Source of the DNA: Limnoperna fortunei
Taxonomy: Eukaryota; Mollusca; Bivalvia; Mytilida; Modiolidae
Assembly (NCBI GenBank): GCA_944474755.1
Contig: OX104113.1
Location: 70,735,917-70,799,916 of the forward strand
Length of the DNA stretch: 64,000 bases
Direction of reading: 5' to 3'
The position numbers were made by a program, and so were the translations under genes. The notes below the pieces were generated by a model. The model was not told the DNA's origin and did not search any database. It saw only the letters and a list, made by a program, of their open reading frames with translations. Shown piece by piece: positions 10,892 to 23,035 of the stretch. Numbering within the stretch: the first letter of the stretch is position 1; every line of letters starts with the position of its first letter.

Positions 10892-12630
10892 TTTAGCTCA
10901 CCTGGCCGAAGGCCATGTGAGCTTATGCCATCACTATGCGTCCGTCGTCGTCCGTCGTCCGTCGTCCGTCGTCGTCCGTTAACAATTTCAAAAATCTTCT
11001 TGTCTGAAACTACTGAACCAATTTGACTGAAACTTGATAGGAATGATAAATGACATGTTGGCTACAAACGATCCTCATTTTAAATTGATCCTATAAAAAA
11101 CATGGCCGCCATTGCTAAAAATAGAACAGGGGGGTAAAACAGCAGTTGTTTGCAAATAACTCAAAAACGGTGACAGATATCAAAATTCTGGCATAGGGTA
11201 AAAGTGATCAGCACGTGAAAATCTACCTACCCTGAAATTTTGAAGAAATTCCAACAAACCATGTGGGAGTTATTGCCCCTTTTCTTGATTTTTTCTGAGT
11301 TTTGCACTAATTTTGTCTTATATCTCAAGAACTATATAAGATATTGAAGTTATTTCAATTGCATATTGTTCAGCTAAGTAAGCTCTACAAAATTGTCATT
11401 GGGTTGAAAATGTCAGATGACCCCTTATAGGGGCTATGGCCTCTTAAATGCCAGAAATAGTGGTTTTACCCTTATAGATTGCGAACCGTCCGTTAACAAT
11501 TTCAAAAATCTTCTTGTCTGAAACTACTGAACCAATTTGACTGAAACTTGATAGGAATTATAAATGACATGTTGGCTACAAACGATCCTCATTTTAAATT
11601 GATCTGATAAAAAACATGGCCGCCGTTGCTAAAAATAGAACAGGGGGGTAAAACAGCAGTTTTTTGCAAATAACTCAAAAACGTTGACAGATATCAAAAT
11701 TCTGGCACAGGGTAAAAGTGATCAGCACGTCAAGATCTACCTACCCTGAAGAATGTCAGATGACCCCTTATAGGGGCTATGGCCCCTTAAATTGCAGAAA
11801 TAGTTTTTTTACCCTTATAGATTGTGAACGATAGAAGATAGGGAAAAGGTTTTGCTTTCTTAAATGTTCAGCTAATTGAGCTCTACAGAATTGTCCATTG
11901 GATTGATATTGTCAGATGACCCCTTATAGGGGTTATGGCCCCTTAAATGCCAAAAATACTGCTTTTAGCCTTATAGATTGTGAACGATAGAAGATAGAGA
12001 AAAGGTTTTGGTTAATTATATGTTCAGCTAATTGAGCTCTACAAAATTGTCCATTAGGTCGAAATTGTAAGATGACCCCTTATAGGGGTTATGGCCCTTT
12101 AATAAATGTAAACAATAGTCTAAATTGGATTGATGTAGTCGGGTGATTAATTAAATTGGTTATAGCCCCTTAAAGGTCAACAAACTGTTTTAGCTAACAC
12201 GAGTAAAGGTGGTCTACTTGTGTTTACCATTACCATTACAGACAAAGTTTTAACAGTGGACTCTATAGGAATATTTTTCAAATGCCAACTTTTCTGAACT
12301 GCAAAGCTGATTCAAGCCATATTATTGTATGTGAATACTTATTGGATGGTTCCCTTAAAAGTTTATGCTTGCTCATTTGATCTAAAATCAACAATGGCTG
12401 CAATTGTAGGAATCAATTTTACATGCAAACCTATATATAGGAAAAATGTCTGAAGCTATTGAATCAATTGAAACCAAACAGCAGGATTCATTGGATGGTC
12501 TCAAAGATCATGTTATTTATAACAGTAAAAAATTTAAAGTTACAGGACTTAGTTTGACAATGTGGATATGCCATCTTCTTTGCCGATATAAATCAGGTGA
12601 GCGATACAGGCTCTAGAGAGCCTCTTGTTT
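10892..12630. mobile_element. Dispersed repeat of ~1.74 kb with CTCACCTG/CAGGTGAG ends
   Basis: The left end is palindromic (AGCTCACCTGGCCGAAGGCC then ATGTGAGCTTATGCCATCAC) and is followed by a CGTCCGTCGTC repeat. The right end reads TCAGGTGAGCGATACAGGCT then CTAGAGAGCCTC. A ~210-bp internal block starting at CCGTTAACAATTTCAAAAAT (about 10976) recurs at about 11490, and a GATGACCCCTTATAGGGG-type motif recurs four times. No protein is encoded. I recall this type of repeat as common in mollusc genomes but cannot name the family. It is missing from copy B. Confidence 0.65.
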
Positions 12631-12711
12631 TCTATATTTAATGAAGTTACACAGTTTTTTTTAAATATTCTTTGATACCTGGTAGACATCAATTCAGAAA
12701 ACTTTCAAACA

Positions 12712-14260
12712 TTTAGTCTAGTTCGAAAATATTTTGAAAGGAATTGTTAACGTTTTCAAGCAAAGACGAGAACTTCATAATGTAATGATATTCATCCTCT
12801 AATTTCTGGCAGTGGCACAAAGGACAATACCTATTTACGCTATCTATGTTCAGCCATCTACCAGTTTCGATTGGCATATAATTATTTGCTTTTCTAAATC
12901 TGCTTAGTGTTATAGCTGCAAAATGGGAAATAAGACTTAAATATTTCTCAAATTCAAAGTTCTTTGTAAAATAATTTATAGGTAACTGCTTTTGTTGAAT
13001 TATTTAGACAAGCATGAAATTTCTGAATAAATTAATTTATTAAGGCGTGGCTTTACAATACTTTTAATCCATTCTTTATTGTAACTTGTTTTATTTCCCC
13101 ATAAATACAATAGACCGAACTCGTTTAACTTTTTCTAAATGAAATTTACACATTCAAATAATTTCCTTCCTTCATTTAGTTTCCTAGAATGTTTGTAAAA
13201 AAGTTACCATATCACCGAGCGACAACAACTCACGAAGCGTCATCAATTCTTCTACAACTCTTTCATTCCTTATCATCTTTCCTGTCATTGTTCTGATTAT
13301 TCTTTCTTTGTTATTGTATAATTGATTTTCTCTTTACTTTTTGTATAATTAAATGTAATTCATGTTATGTCACCATGTCCATATATAACTTGTATCATAT
13401 TTTAAACGGAGAAGATTTCTTAAGTATGTATTACTTGATCTTGTTTGTTCATTGTACAAATAAAATATGTTTTTAAACTGAAAGAATGTTTGTATATAAA
13501 ATATGTGCAAATTTCGTCTTTTTACCGGTTAGTAAAAAAGTCCAAAAATTCATCATCCTAACTTTAATATCAAAACTGAATGTCGACCAAGTTCTCCGTA
13601 AACCATATAGTTTGGAATTGAAAAATTATTTAGATGTACCCTGTTAAGAATTTCAGTTTCAGTCAAATCCCCTAATTTCTCATCCATGCAAAATTATAGG
13701 CTAGACCAGTCTATCAAAAAGATAGAGCTGTGTATCAAATGAGAGTTTATAATTTCTTACGAACTAAAGAAAATCGTGCATTGCCCTTTTCCACTTGTTT
13801 GCTTGACATTTTTTGTAAGATAAAAGTAACATGTGTTTGATAATGTGACTCCCCAAAAATGATTCACTATTTAAATTTCTTCATGCTTATATTTAAAGCT
13901 AAAATTTTGAGGTATGACACAACCAAATATCTTTATGTTCGTTTTATCAACATTGACCTTTATTTTCCAGGTATGTCAGTATTTACCAAAACTATTTTCT
14001 GACTAACTGATATTGCAGATCTCCTGGCGTTTAGGTTAACAGAGCGATGCCATCGCGTTCAAACTATAAAAATTTCCAAACAGATTTCTAACTAGCTTTT
14101 TAATGTTTGATATACTGGTGAAGCCTACTATATTTTTCTGCTGTATAAAATCTTCTAAATCATAAAGGTAAAGCGAAAAGAGAAATAATCAATCGGATGT
14201 AAGATAACATTGATGTAAGGCATCCGTTCTACTTTTAAATTTATATTGTAATTTTCATAA
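12712..14260 (-). pseudogene. Decayed LINE (non-LTR) reverse transcriptase, copy A
   Basis: On the minus strand, broken frames give, in order: RT remnants (VLVNTDIPGK-like and a valine-aspartate-lysine-threonine stretch near 13950-14030), a VYGELGR motif near 13600, a WIKSIVKPRL stretch near 13060, and a C-terminal zinc-knuckle remnant near 12820-12900 (PIETGRW-like, then CPLC and EDEYHY). This order is that of the C-terminal half of a LINE ORF2. Stops and frameshifts are numerous, so it is dead. The same relic forms the left part of duplication copy B at 19325-19488 plus 23036-24430. Confidence 0.7.
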
Positions 14261-14610
14261 AACTATTTAACAAAGGAACTATAAATAACATTATCTTAAT
14301 TGCCTGATGACTGAGGTCCCGAAACAAGTATTGACTTTCAAAAAGTTACTTCTAGCTAAGAAACCTCGATTTTTAGTTTTTATCTAATTACGATTTAAAG
14401 AAATGCGTATGATTCAATTGAAATCGGTTTCTATGAGGTATTATGTTATTTTTATCAGTTATAGACGTGTTTATCATATATAATATATTCAGCCTCTTAG
14501 TTAATGAAAAAATGTCAACAATAATGTTAATAACATTTCATCTCCAAAGGTATTCATTTTCTCGAATGATAGCTCCACAAATGAAAGAAAAATGACAGCA
14601 TTCCCTTAAA

Positions 14611-14882
14611 CCAAAAAGAGGGTCATCGGTGGCCGAGTGGTTAAGGTAGTTCGTCTACTATTGATCACGTGGTCTGTCAACACTGAGATTGCGGGTTTAA
14701 TTCTCACCGCAGGAAGGGTGTACTCGACCCAAATCTTAATTGACAAGGATTTCCAGTTTTTCTACGCAGGTCGAGGGTTTTCTCCGGGTACTCCGGCTTC
14801 CTACCCCAATAAAAACTGAACTCCATGATATAGCTGAAAAATTGCTGAAAGTGGCGTTAAACACCATCAAACAACCAAAAGA
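14611..14882 (+). mobile_element. tRNA-derived SINE with target-site duplication, copy A
   Basis: The SINE spans about 14620-14874. Its head resembles a class II (Leu/Ser-like) tRNA: A box TGGCCGAGTGGTTAAGG at about 14630 and B-box-like GGGTTTAATTC at 14693-14703. The body holds CTCCGGGTACTCCGGCTTCC, and the tail GCTGAAAGTGGCGTTAAACA ends in CATCAAACAACC. It is flanked by CCAAAAAG on the left and CCAAAAGA on the right, a plausible target-site duplication. Its tRNA part is not a functional tRNA gene, because the cloverleaf is broken. Confidence 0.85.
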
Positions 14883-16426
14883 CAGCTAGAACAGTAACTG
14901 CTTAATTTTTTTTAAGTTGAATGAAGACAGATTTTGTGTGGGTAATACGAAAAATGCCAAGTAACGTTGTAATACTGCCACGTTTCTACCCGATAGGAAT
15001 TTCAAATAAAATGCATACAGTTAAGGTAATCATATTACCGCTTTAGTCGCAAAATGGCATCTATTTCATCATCAAATTGCCTGACATGAAAACTCACTGT
15101 TTATAGGTTTATTATATAGCGGCAGCAGCTCTCACCAAACTGATAACGATGTACTCTTTGATTACTGTTAATACCAAACATGCTTATCTGCCTCAAATTC
15201 CTTCAAGGCTGCTTTACATAAACAAAGAATTGTGCATAGTCTGCACTTACGCAGTTTTGGAGTTTAGTTAAAAAAACTTAAACATAATTGAAAATATTCA
15301 TTAAATACCACACATTTTCTTGTCCTGTATAAAAACTCTGTTTTTCTACCTGACTCTATATTTGACTACGGGATCATATGATGGACAGACAGTTATGTAT
15401 GAATATTATTTTTTTAAACAATGATTGAATTTGAAATGATTTTTGACCACATCTCTTCCCCCACTCCATAAAAAAAATCAAGTGTATATTAAAAAATAAT
15501 TCTTCCTGCAGTGTTCAACATAATCTAACAATAGTTATTTATTTATCTTTTATTTAATATTTTGTACGTCTTAAGTATCGAATATCGAACCCACTGCTAA
15601 CTTCACATCTGTTCATTGTTTATGTCTATTCTGGACTCTCTTTGTCTTTTAATCCTTTTAAATTTTGTCATTTGTCATAAAATTGTTTCCATAACAAATT
15701 ACACAATTTTAAAACGAATTTTCATACTAATTCCTTATGCAAGTCTTGATTTTCTCAAATCCTCAAATCCTACGGTATTTATCGATAAGTTTATCAATTT
15801 AAAAGACTGATTAAAGCAAGCAGAAATACTATAAAATCCGCTGATCTTCAACATTTTAATACTGATATTCGAGGTGGTTTAATTAAAAAAAATACTTGCC
15901 CGGGCCATATATTTACTTATAATACTGACTTGTCTTTCTTGCAATGTGTTTTGTTTTTGTTTCTAATATATGATGGTGTTTTACTCTAATTTTGGAGGTA
16001 CGAAGCTTAAGTATCCAGGAACAAGCAATCCTTATCAAATCATTGTAAACTTGGAGTCGAATACACATGATCTAAAGTCCTACTTGAACTGACAATCCAA
16101 GTGATCATTAGAAGTGGCTAAACACATAGACCACCGAGGCACCCCTCCGTATCGATGAAATTAAGTTGTAAAAAGGGGCTGAGATGAGGACTATGGACTG
16201 ACAACTCTGATGTGGTGTCTGGGATTGAATATTGTTGTTGGGAGGTATGGGGCACTATTGAGACATTGTTCTGAAGTTTTAAATAAAACAGAGAGACTGC
16301 ATAAATCCTAATATCCAAAATATCTCTGAACATTGCCATATATCCACCTGAGAAAATCTACAGACATACATGCATACATAGAAGCATATTCAGTAATTGA
16401 ATTATTCTGTTTGTTTTATCAAATTC
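14883..16426. repeat. Segmental duplication copy A, right part; no gene seen
   Basis: This matches 25059-26535 almost base for base up to about 15840. Copy B then lacks about 73 bp, and homology continues, more diverged, to a shared end at GTTTTATCAAATTC. Short open frames (for example 15616-15810, repeated at 25804-25998) show no family features. Confidence 0.75.
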
Positions 16427-16599
16427 TTTCAAGATTTTATTCAAGAATTAATAAATAACGCTCAGACACAAAATTTGTGTAACACGAGGAGAATACAATG
16501 TAATCAAATATATAGACGAAATTGACAATGTAGACAATTAAAACAATACATTGATATTTTTTACAAACAATGATAAACGCTTACAGACGTTAATATTAC

Positions 16600-18165
16600 A
16601 GAAAGACAATAAGTACGACATTTTATCAACATTTAGGTACTCTGTGTTATAATTAGGTTATCATTTTTTCTAAACATTTGTATTGTATCGTTTTGACACA
16701 TGAAAAGAACATGAAATTCATCTCCAAGATGCTTATTACATAAAGTGCAAATCCGTTCATTTTTGGGTACATTAAACCCCCTTCCCGTTTCGACTGGAAT
16801 TTTCAAATTGCAGGTTCTTAATTTTGTTATCCAAATTCTGTTATGATCTGGTAATCTCAATAAGTATTTTTCGAGACTAAAATCTTTTTTAAACAATGCA
16901 AAAAATTCGCCTCGTGAGGAATTGTAAATATCTCTAAACCATTTTTGTATAAATTGATCCTGTAATGTTTGTGTGACATATTTTTCAATCAATAGAACAG
17001 AACTTAACTCTGAACAGTATCATTAAAAATACTTTCAATGCAGTTAATCCATTTAAACATTTGACTACCATGATTTTTTCTTGAGTGTAATAATTGATGC
17101 AATAAACTACTGAGCTTTTCATGACTTTTTACAAGTTTAAACCAATATGAAATCATTCTAGATTTTATCTTAATATCCAAAGGGAACCTACCAAGTTCTC
17201 CGTATACCATAAAATTAGGAGTGGAAGATCTCACCTTTAAAATTCGTTTACAGAAACCGAGATGAATTTGTTCTATATTTTTTACATTTTCATAGCCCCA
17301 GATTTCACTGCCATAAAGAAGAATTGGTTCAACCATAGAATCGAAAAGCTTTGACTGTAAATCAAGAGGAATGTTTTAATTTCGAATGTTTCTGTATTGT
17401 ATACAGAGATTTCTGGGCTTGGTTTATCAGATGTTTTCTAGCATCAGAAAAATTTCGTTATACTTAAACAATACTTCTAAATATGAAAAGCAATCAACAA
17501 TTTCTAAAATTTCCTCTTTAAATTTAAACTCTATATTTAAAGTGGATTTTCGCTTTCTAAATATCATAATTTTTTTGTGTATTCACATGCAGTTTCCATA
17601 CATCGCAATATCTTTGAAAAATATCTAAAGCGTGTTGCATTCCTTCTTTTGTTTCTGCTAGCAATAATGTACCGTATCATCGGTATATAGTACAATAAAT
17701 ATTTTTATATGCAAAAATCATTCACTAGATCAAGTGGTGTGGAATTTGAATCTGATAAAAAGGTCTCTTAATCATTTAGAAATATAGAAAATAAAAACGG
17801 AGATAAATTTTTCCCTTGACTCACACCTGTGTGACAAGGGAAAAATTCTGATTGTTCACCGTTATATTTTACACAAGATCTCATATTTTTATACATGTTG
17901 TAAATGACAGTAAATATTTTTGCTTTTATTCCACTGCTTTGAAGTTTCCTCCATAAGCCAGTTATCCACACAGAGTCAAAGCCTTTCGGAAATCAACGAA
18001 AGCACAGAGTAACTTTTTTCCACACGATTGATATAATGAGATAAGATAATTCAATATAAACATGTTGTCTATAGTAGAATGTCCCTTACGAAATCCTGCT
18101 TGATTTATGGATAGTTATGAGACTTGATCATCTTGAAGTGTTAACCGAGAAATTATTTCGATACA
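16600..18165 (-). pseudogene. Decayed LINE ORF2 (RT and C-terminal region)
   Basis: On the minus strand, from high to low coordinates, I read remnants of INQAGFRKG (about 18090), FVDFRKAFDSVW (about 17970-18005), a GI-K-IYNMYKN segment ending GVSQGKNLSPFLFSIFLND (17768-17971), the active-site box as YTDDTV in place of YADD (about 17672-17688), LLYGSEIWG and VYGELGR (17004-17336), and the C-terminal knuckle ICTLC...GDEFHVLFMC (16633-16992). These are the standard landmarks of a non-LTR RT and its tail. Several frames and stops show it is dead. It lies between the two copies of the segmental duplication and is a different insertion from the LINE relic inside them. Confidence 0.8.
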
Positions 18166-18412
18166 TCAAAGATAACAAGAACACATATTGGCATTAAATG
18201 GTCATGGCTTTAATATTTAAACAATCAAATATGGCGGACAACATTATAATAAAAACGAAACTCGACATCCACGGATCCTCTTAGCTTCCAAAAATTAATG
18301 CTGCCATTTCATTCATTTAAATTGTATATTTCTACAGAAAATTATGACATATAATTGCCTTGATCTTGGCACTTAGCTAAATGTCAATTTGACAGGTTTT
18401 AATTTGTTATTA
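18166..18412. other. Short AT-rich spacer, nothing recognised
   Basis: No open frame or repeat family is recognised between the LINE relic and the minisatellite. Confidence 0.4.
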
Positions 18413-19320
18413 TATATACCCTGTAAAGAGATTCATATAGACTCTGTTGTAGACTTTGGGTCTTATAAACAAATAGATTCATATAAACCCCACTGTAGAC
18501 GTGGGTCTTTGTATACAAACATTCATATAGACTAGGTGTAGGCATGATGTTCTGTAAACAGATTCATACAGACCCTGGTGTTGACATTTGTCCCTGTAAA
18601 GAAACAGATTAATATAGATCTTAATTTAGAGGTTGGGTAACGTAAAGTTTGAAACACAGCGAATACGGAACAAAATAGATTGAAGTAAACACGATTTTTG
18701 TGATAATATTTTTATAATTTCCCAACTTAGATGAAGTCGTTTGTGCTTTGTGTAGGTCTAAAATTAAATAAATTAAAGTTATGAAAGGCACATAAAGTTA
18801 TTTACCAGTTATTATGCTTCACAATAACGCATTCAAACTATATTATTACCATATCAAGTAATAGATTTAACTGTTCCATAATTGTTCTATAGAAACGTAA
18901 AAATGGTATTGATAGAAGGGCGGAATGAAACGAGGACATCTACCTGGTATACATGAAAACAACAGACAGCGCGTTATGTGTTCGATAAAAACTTGGAATT
19001 AAAAAAAGTTCATATAGGAAAATATTTACAGTACTGTGGAAACTGAAAATGTATCTATAATTTGTTTCTATACATGTACAGAAACTAAGATTGACTATCA
19101 AGGAAGTAATATAATGTTTTCTCAGTATAATAAATTGATTGTATCATTAAGTTTCTTGGAATGGAATATATGGTTAGATGACCTAATTTAATCAAGTGTT
19201 AGTTAAGTAATATGTAATGAAATTTCTTGGAAAAAAGTAACAGAAAAGTTGACACAAATAAAATATGATTGTTCAAGACACGTTTTTACACAATGTGTAA
19301 ACTGGGGTGTTAGGACCAAC
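18413..19320. repeat. Segmental duplication copy B, left part with minisatellite
   Basis: About five units of the ~44-bp minisatellite (18413-18625) are followed by a block matching 9590-10290. It then joins directly to sequence corresponding to 12708 onward, so the ~2.4 kb between these points in copy A is absent. Confidence 0.8.
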
Positions 19321-19488
19321 TTTACATTTAGTCTAGTTTGAAAATATTTTGAAAGGAATTGTTTACGTTTTTCAAGCAGGAGGAGAACTTCATGATGTAA
19401 TGGTATTCATCCACTAATTTCTGGCAGTGGCACAAAGGACAATACCTATTTACTCTATATATGTTCATCCATCTACCAGTTCCGATTG

Positions 19489-22400
19489 CACACCGATCAA
19501 CCGACTTATATCATTTTGGTGAGAAGAAGTATGACACGATGAAAAAAGATATAAACAATTTAAGACCTATACGTATACAGATGACTTTTTCCAAATCGCT
19601 ACGTTTAAAACTCACTGTATCAAATATAGTGTAGTAAAAAATTATTTGGCATATATTTGTCCATTAACATATTCAATCGTTTTTACTATGTTTTCATTTG
19701 ATATCTGAAAATAGGTTCCAAAGGTACTGGCATCACAAATTTGAACAAATAAATGCAAAATTTACGCTTTTGCACAATATATTTCTGTATCAACTGTTTT
19801 TGTTCAAAAGGGCATATATCCAACTTTTTTTCTGACCCCAAAATTATTCTTTCAATTGCAATTTATTAGGAGTTTGAATCATTTTTCTTTACGCATTTAC
19901 TGAAAAAATCATACGGAAAAAATCAGCTCATCTTTTTATAATGACACGATGAATAAAAGTTCCTTGACACGATTGAAAACAGCCACGTATTTCTTAAGTG
20001 ATTAGTTTTAAACTTCCACATGGGGCATTTCAATAACATTTTACAACTAATGTCTGTATATCATTGAATATTATACAAAAAGTCTACAATTGTTATACAA
20101 TAGGACTATGATGTATACATTCTTGACACATATCACCAGACATGGAACAAGGTAACAAGCAGCGGAGCAGCTTTGCAATTCATCTTAAAACCATAGTGAG
20201 GAATTAAACATAGAGTAAATGCTCTCATTTAGACAATCCCAGAGCAGGGCTTAAGCGGAAATCAGTGTTATATGTCGATAACGCTCTACATATGAGTTCT
20301 CACCTATTAACAAATAACACATAACGAACAAGATTTTGTACAAATATTTCCTACTTGTACAAATATTTCCTACAATGTCGATATTAAATAGTATATAACG
20401 GATCCATCTACTTGGTAGGTCATTATATTGATGTCAAACTTTCTTTTACAAATTATTTTTAAGGTATGAATTTAGGCAAACATTATCAAATGTGCTGCCT
20501 ACAATCAGGAACCTATATACTAGTCCAGCTTCAATTTATAATAAAGACGAAGAGCGAGAAATTTAAGGTTAAGTAGCGTACAAATGAGAGTTAAATCTCA
20601 AGAATTAATACATTATATATAACTGTAACACGAATACCGCCTATGTCTAATAATTTTTAACATTATCGGTTGCAAATATTTTGAGAATTCCACAGTAATC
20701 GTTTACATCAAAACAGAAAAGGAAAACGTATAAGACATGTAGTTACTAAGGACAATATTTTATCATTCAAACAGAACGCGAGATTTACCTTCATTGACCG
20801 AATTATACACAATTTTCATCGCGTATTACCCCTGTAGAAACCTAAAGATACACAGAAAAGAATCTACCAAAAAAGCTGGTTAGAGAATACTTACACAAAT
20901 GTACACTGTTTTATTACAATTATTTATATTTATGGTTTAATTACCCGTTTTCTTTCATTGTTAATTCTAATAAATGAATAATAAATAATGATAAACAATC
21001 AAACAAACACAAATCAAAACACCCTGCCTTTAACGATGTCATATTATATTGTCTTTATTTTTATGTCAACGCCCCAAATGCGAAGGCCACCTTCGCCTTT
21101 AGACGGTGACATACAAATTCAGTTTTGCAGAAAGTACGAACGTCGACATTTATTTTGTCACTCTTTTGGGTTTTCTTCAATCAAAATAGTTTGATGACTG
21201 ATATGATGATTTGTGCAAACGAATAGTACGTTATAAGCTGTTATCCGACAGAACCCTACTTCTAGTTGGCCGATGTGCATTACAATGGTTTTAGTTTAAC
21301 ATTTAACCCCTTCTGGAAATTGGAACGGTTCGATATTTGGCGATTCGTACTAATAGGCAGTAAGTTCTGCACAAATCACACTGTCGAACCTTTACTTTCT
21401 GCTTGCAGCTTATACGTATTGAACAATTTCGTCAAACGTTCCTCGTGTTTCGTTTATCGTACTGATTGGATATTTCATATTATGGTTTATACTAGTGGAT
21501 TGTATACGATTTAAAATCCTGGTATTTATTTGTCAATCAAAACAAAATGCGAATCAAAGTTCAAAGTCTAAGGTCTACAACGATGATAAGAGACCTATTG
21601 TCTAGTAATTATCTACCCACATGGCAAATATGAAAATCTTAGCCTATTTCAGCGAAGGACGGGGTCTTCTCTGGGTACTCAGGCTTCCACTCCCATTAAA
21701 GACATCATACAGCTGATAAATTGCTGAAAGGCATTAAAAACCATTCATACAAGCAAACAAACAATCAAACAAATATTTTAAAAGTTATAACCGGGCGCGA
21801 AGCAATGACTAAAAAGGCATTGATGTTATCCTGGGTGGGGGGGGGGTCAAATTTCGAAGTTAAATATCCCGGACACGAAGCAGTCACTCAAAAAGGCAAT
21901 GATGTGACCTTGGGGTCAAATTTTAAATTAAATATCAACACCTATGGCATGCGAAACATCGATAAGTTATAATCTACCCACATGCCAAATATCAAAAAGC
22001 CTACCTAAAAGGATAAAAAGTTATATCCCGGACAAGATTTGTAATGGCTGCACGGAAGAACACACAACAATATGTCGACCTTTTTTTGCCTCTTTTACCA
22101 AAAACCCAATATAAACCTCCTAAAAATGAAAAGTCTTATGTAACTCTAGATAAAGCTATCTTACATATCTTAAACGTGTATTAGTATGCGATTTGCAGTG
22201 TCAAATAAATTTGACTGAAAATATCAGTCTTAAAGGAGAAGAAAAGAAAAAAGAAGATGATGTAGATTACCAGAAAAAACCAATATGTCTCCCATTTATC
22301 TTTGTTTGGTATAGATAATAAAATAAGAGTTGCATACAAATACAAAGATAGTTTGAAAGCTTTTCTGCAAATGTTATTGTATGTCGCAATTTGTTCATTT

Positions 22401-23035
22401 CATATTTTATGCACAGTAATCAAAATTAATTTTCCCCATCCTCCTCTTCATGCTAGATATTGACAAGAAAATAACAAATTACATATATTATTACGTTACG
22501 AACTCTTAAAGTGCATACTTATTCAATCGGTTAGCAGAATTTAATAGCTTATACAAAGTCATATTTCTTGTGTTAATCATATCATTGAACTGATTGACAT
22601 CGTATCGTAATTTCTCTGACAGTGCAATTAAAATCAAATTAATATTGTTAATGCATTATGTTAAAGATACATTTTTGGCACCAAGCGAAAGCCAAAGGAA
22701 TATTCTTTATATTTAAACGGCCGATTTGAAATAAAATTATATCATAAAAGGTCATTTTAGCATTTTAATAACTATATCTGCATTTTTCCGTTTATTTTAT
22801 AAGATAAGTTGGACAAAAATAAAAAGCAATAACTTAAAGAACTGAATATATCTATTGCCAAATCTATGCTAAATCGTGTTTTAATATATTTTATTCGCTA
22901 CAGTAAATTTAAAACATAAAATAAAAAAATTTGAAAAACTTTACTACGTTTTAATCGCTTCTAACTTGTTTATATCTTTTTTCATCGTGTCATACATCTT
23001 CTCACCAAAATGATATAAGTCGGTTGATCGGTGTG
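19489..23035. mobile_element. 3.5-kb DNA transposon with 70-bp terminal inverted repeats
   Basis: The left end starts CACACCGATCAACCGACTTA, and the right end is its reverse complement. The match runs about 70 bp (19489-19558 and 22965-23035) with one substitution and one extra A. GATTG (19484-19488 and 23036-23040) flanks both sides as a 5-bp target duplication. The empty site, with a single GATTG at 12869-12873, survives in copy A, so the boundaries are exact. ATGACACGATGAA in the terminal repeat recurs inside at about 19941. No transposase frame is visible, so it is non-autonomous or decayed. Termini starting CAC with a 5-bp duplication recall the Transib/RAG-like group, but the heptamer does not match cleanly; superfamily is uncertain. 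Confidence 0.88.
21600..22060. repeat. SINE fragment and repeated motif inside the transposon
   Basis: Positions about 21655-21775 carry the tail half of the window's SINE family (CTCTGGGTACTCAGGCTTCC, then GATAAATTGCTGAAAGGCAT). Around it, ATCTACCCACATGGCAAATA at about 21610 recurs as a close variant at about 21973, and a GACACGAAGCAGTCACTCAA-type unit is repeated. So the transposon has itself collected repeat DNA. Confidence 0.55.

Noticed and set aside
14620..14705. Functional tRNA gene (Leu/Ser-like)
   Set aside because: A and B boxes are present, but the cloverleaf is broken and a SINE body and tail follow directly, with target duplication.
14637..14819. 60-codon frame repeated at 24813-24995
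   Set aside because: It is a translation of the SINE.
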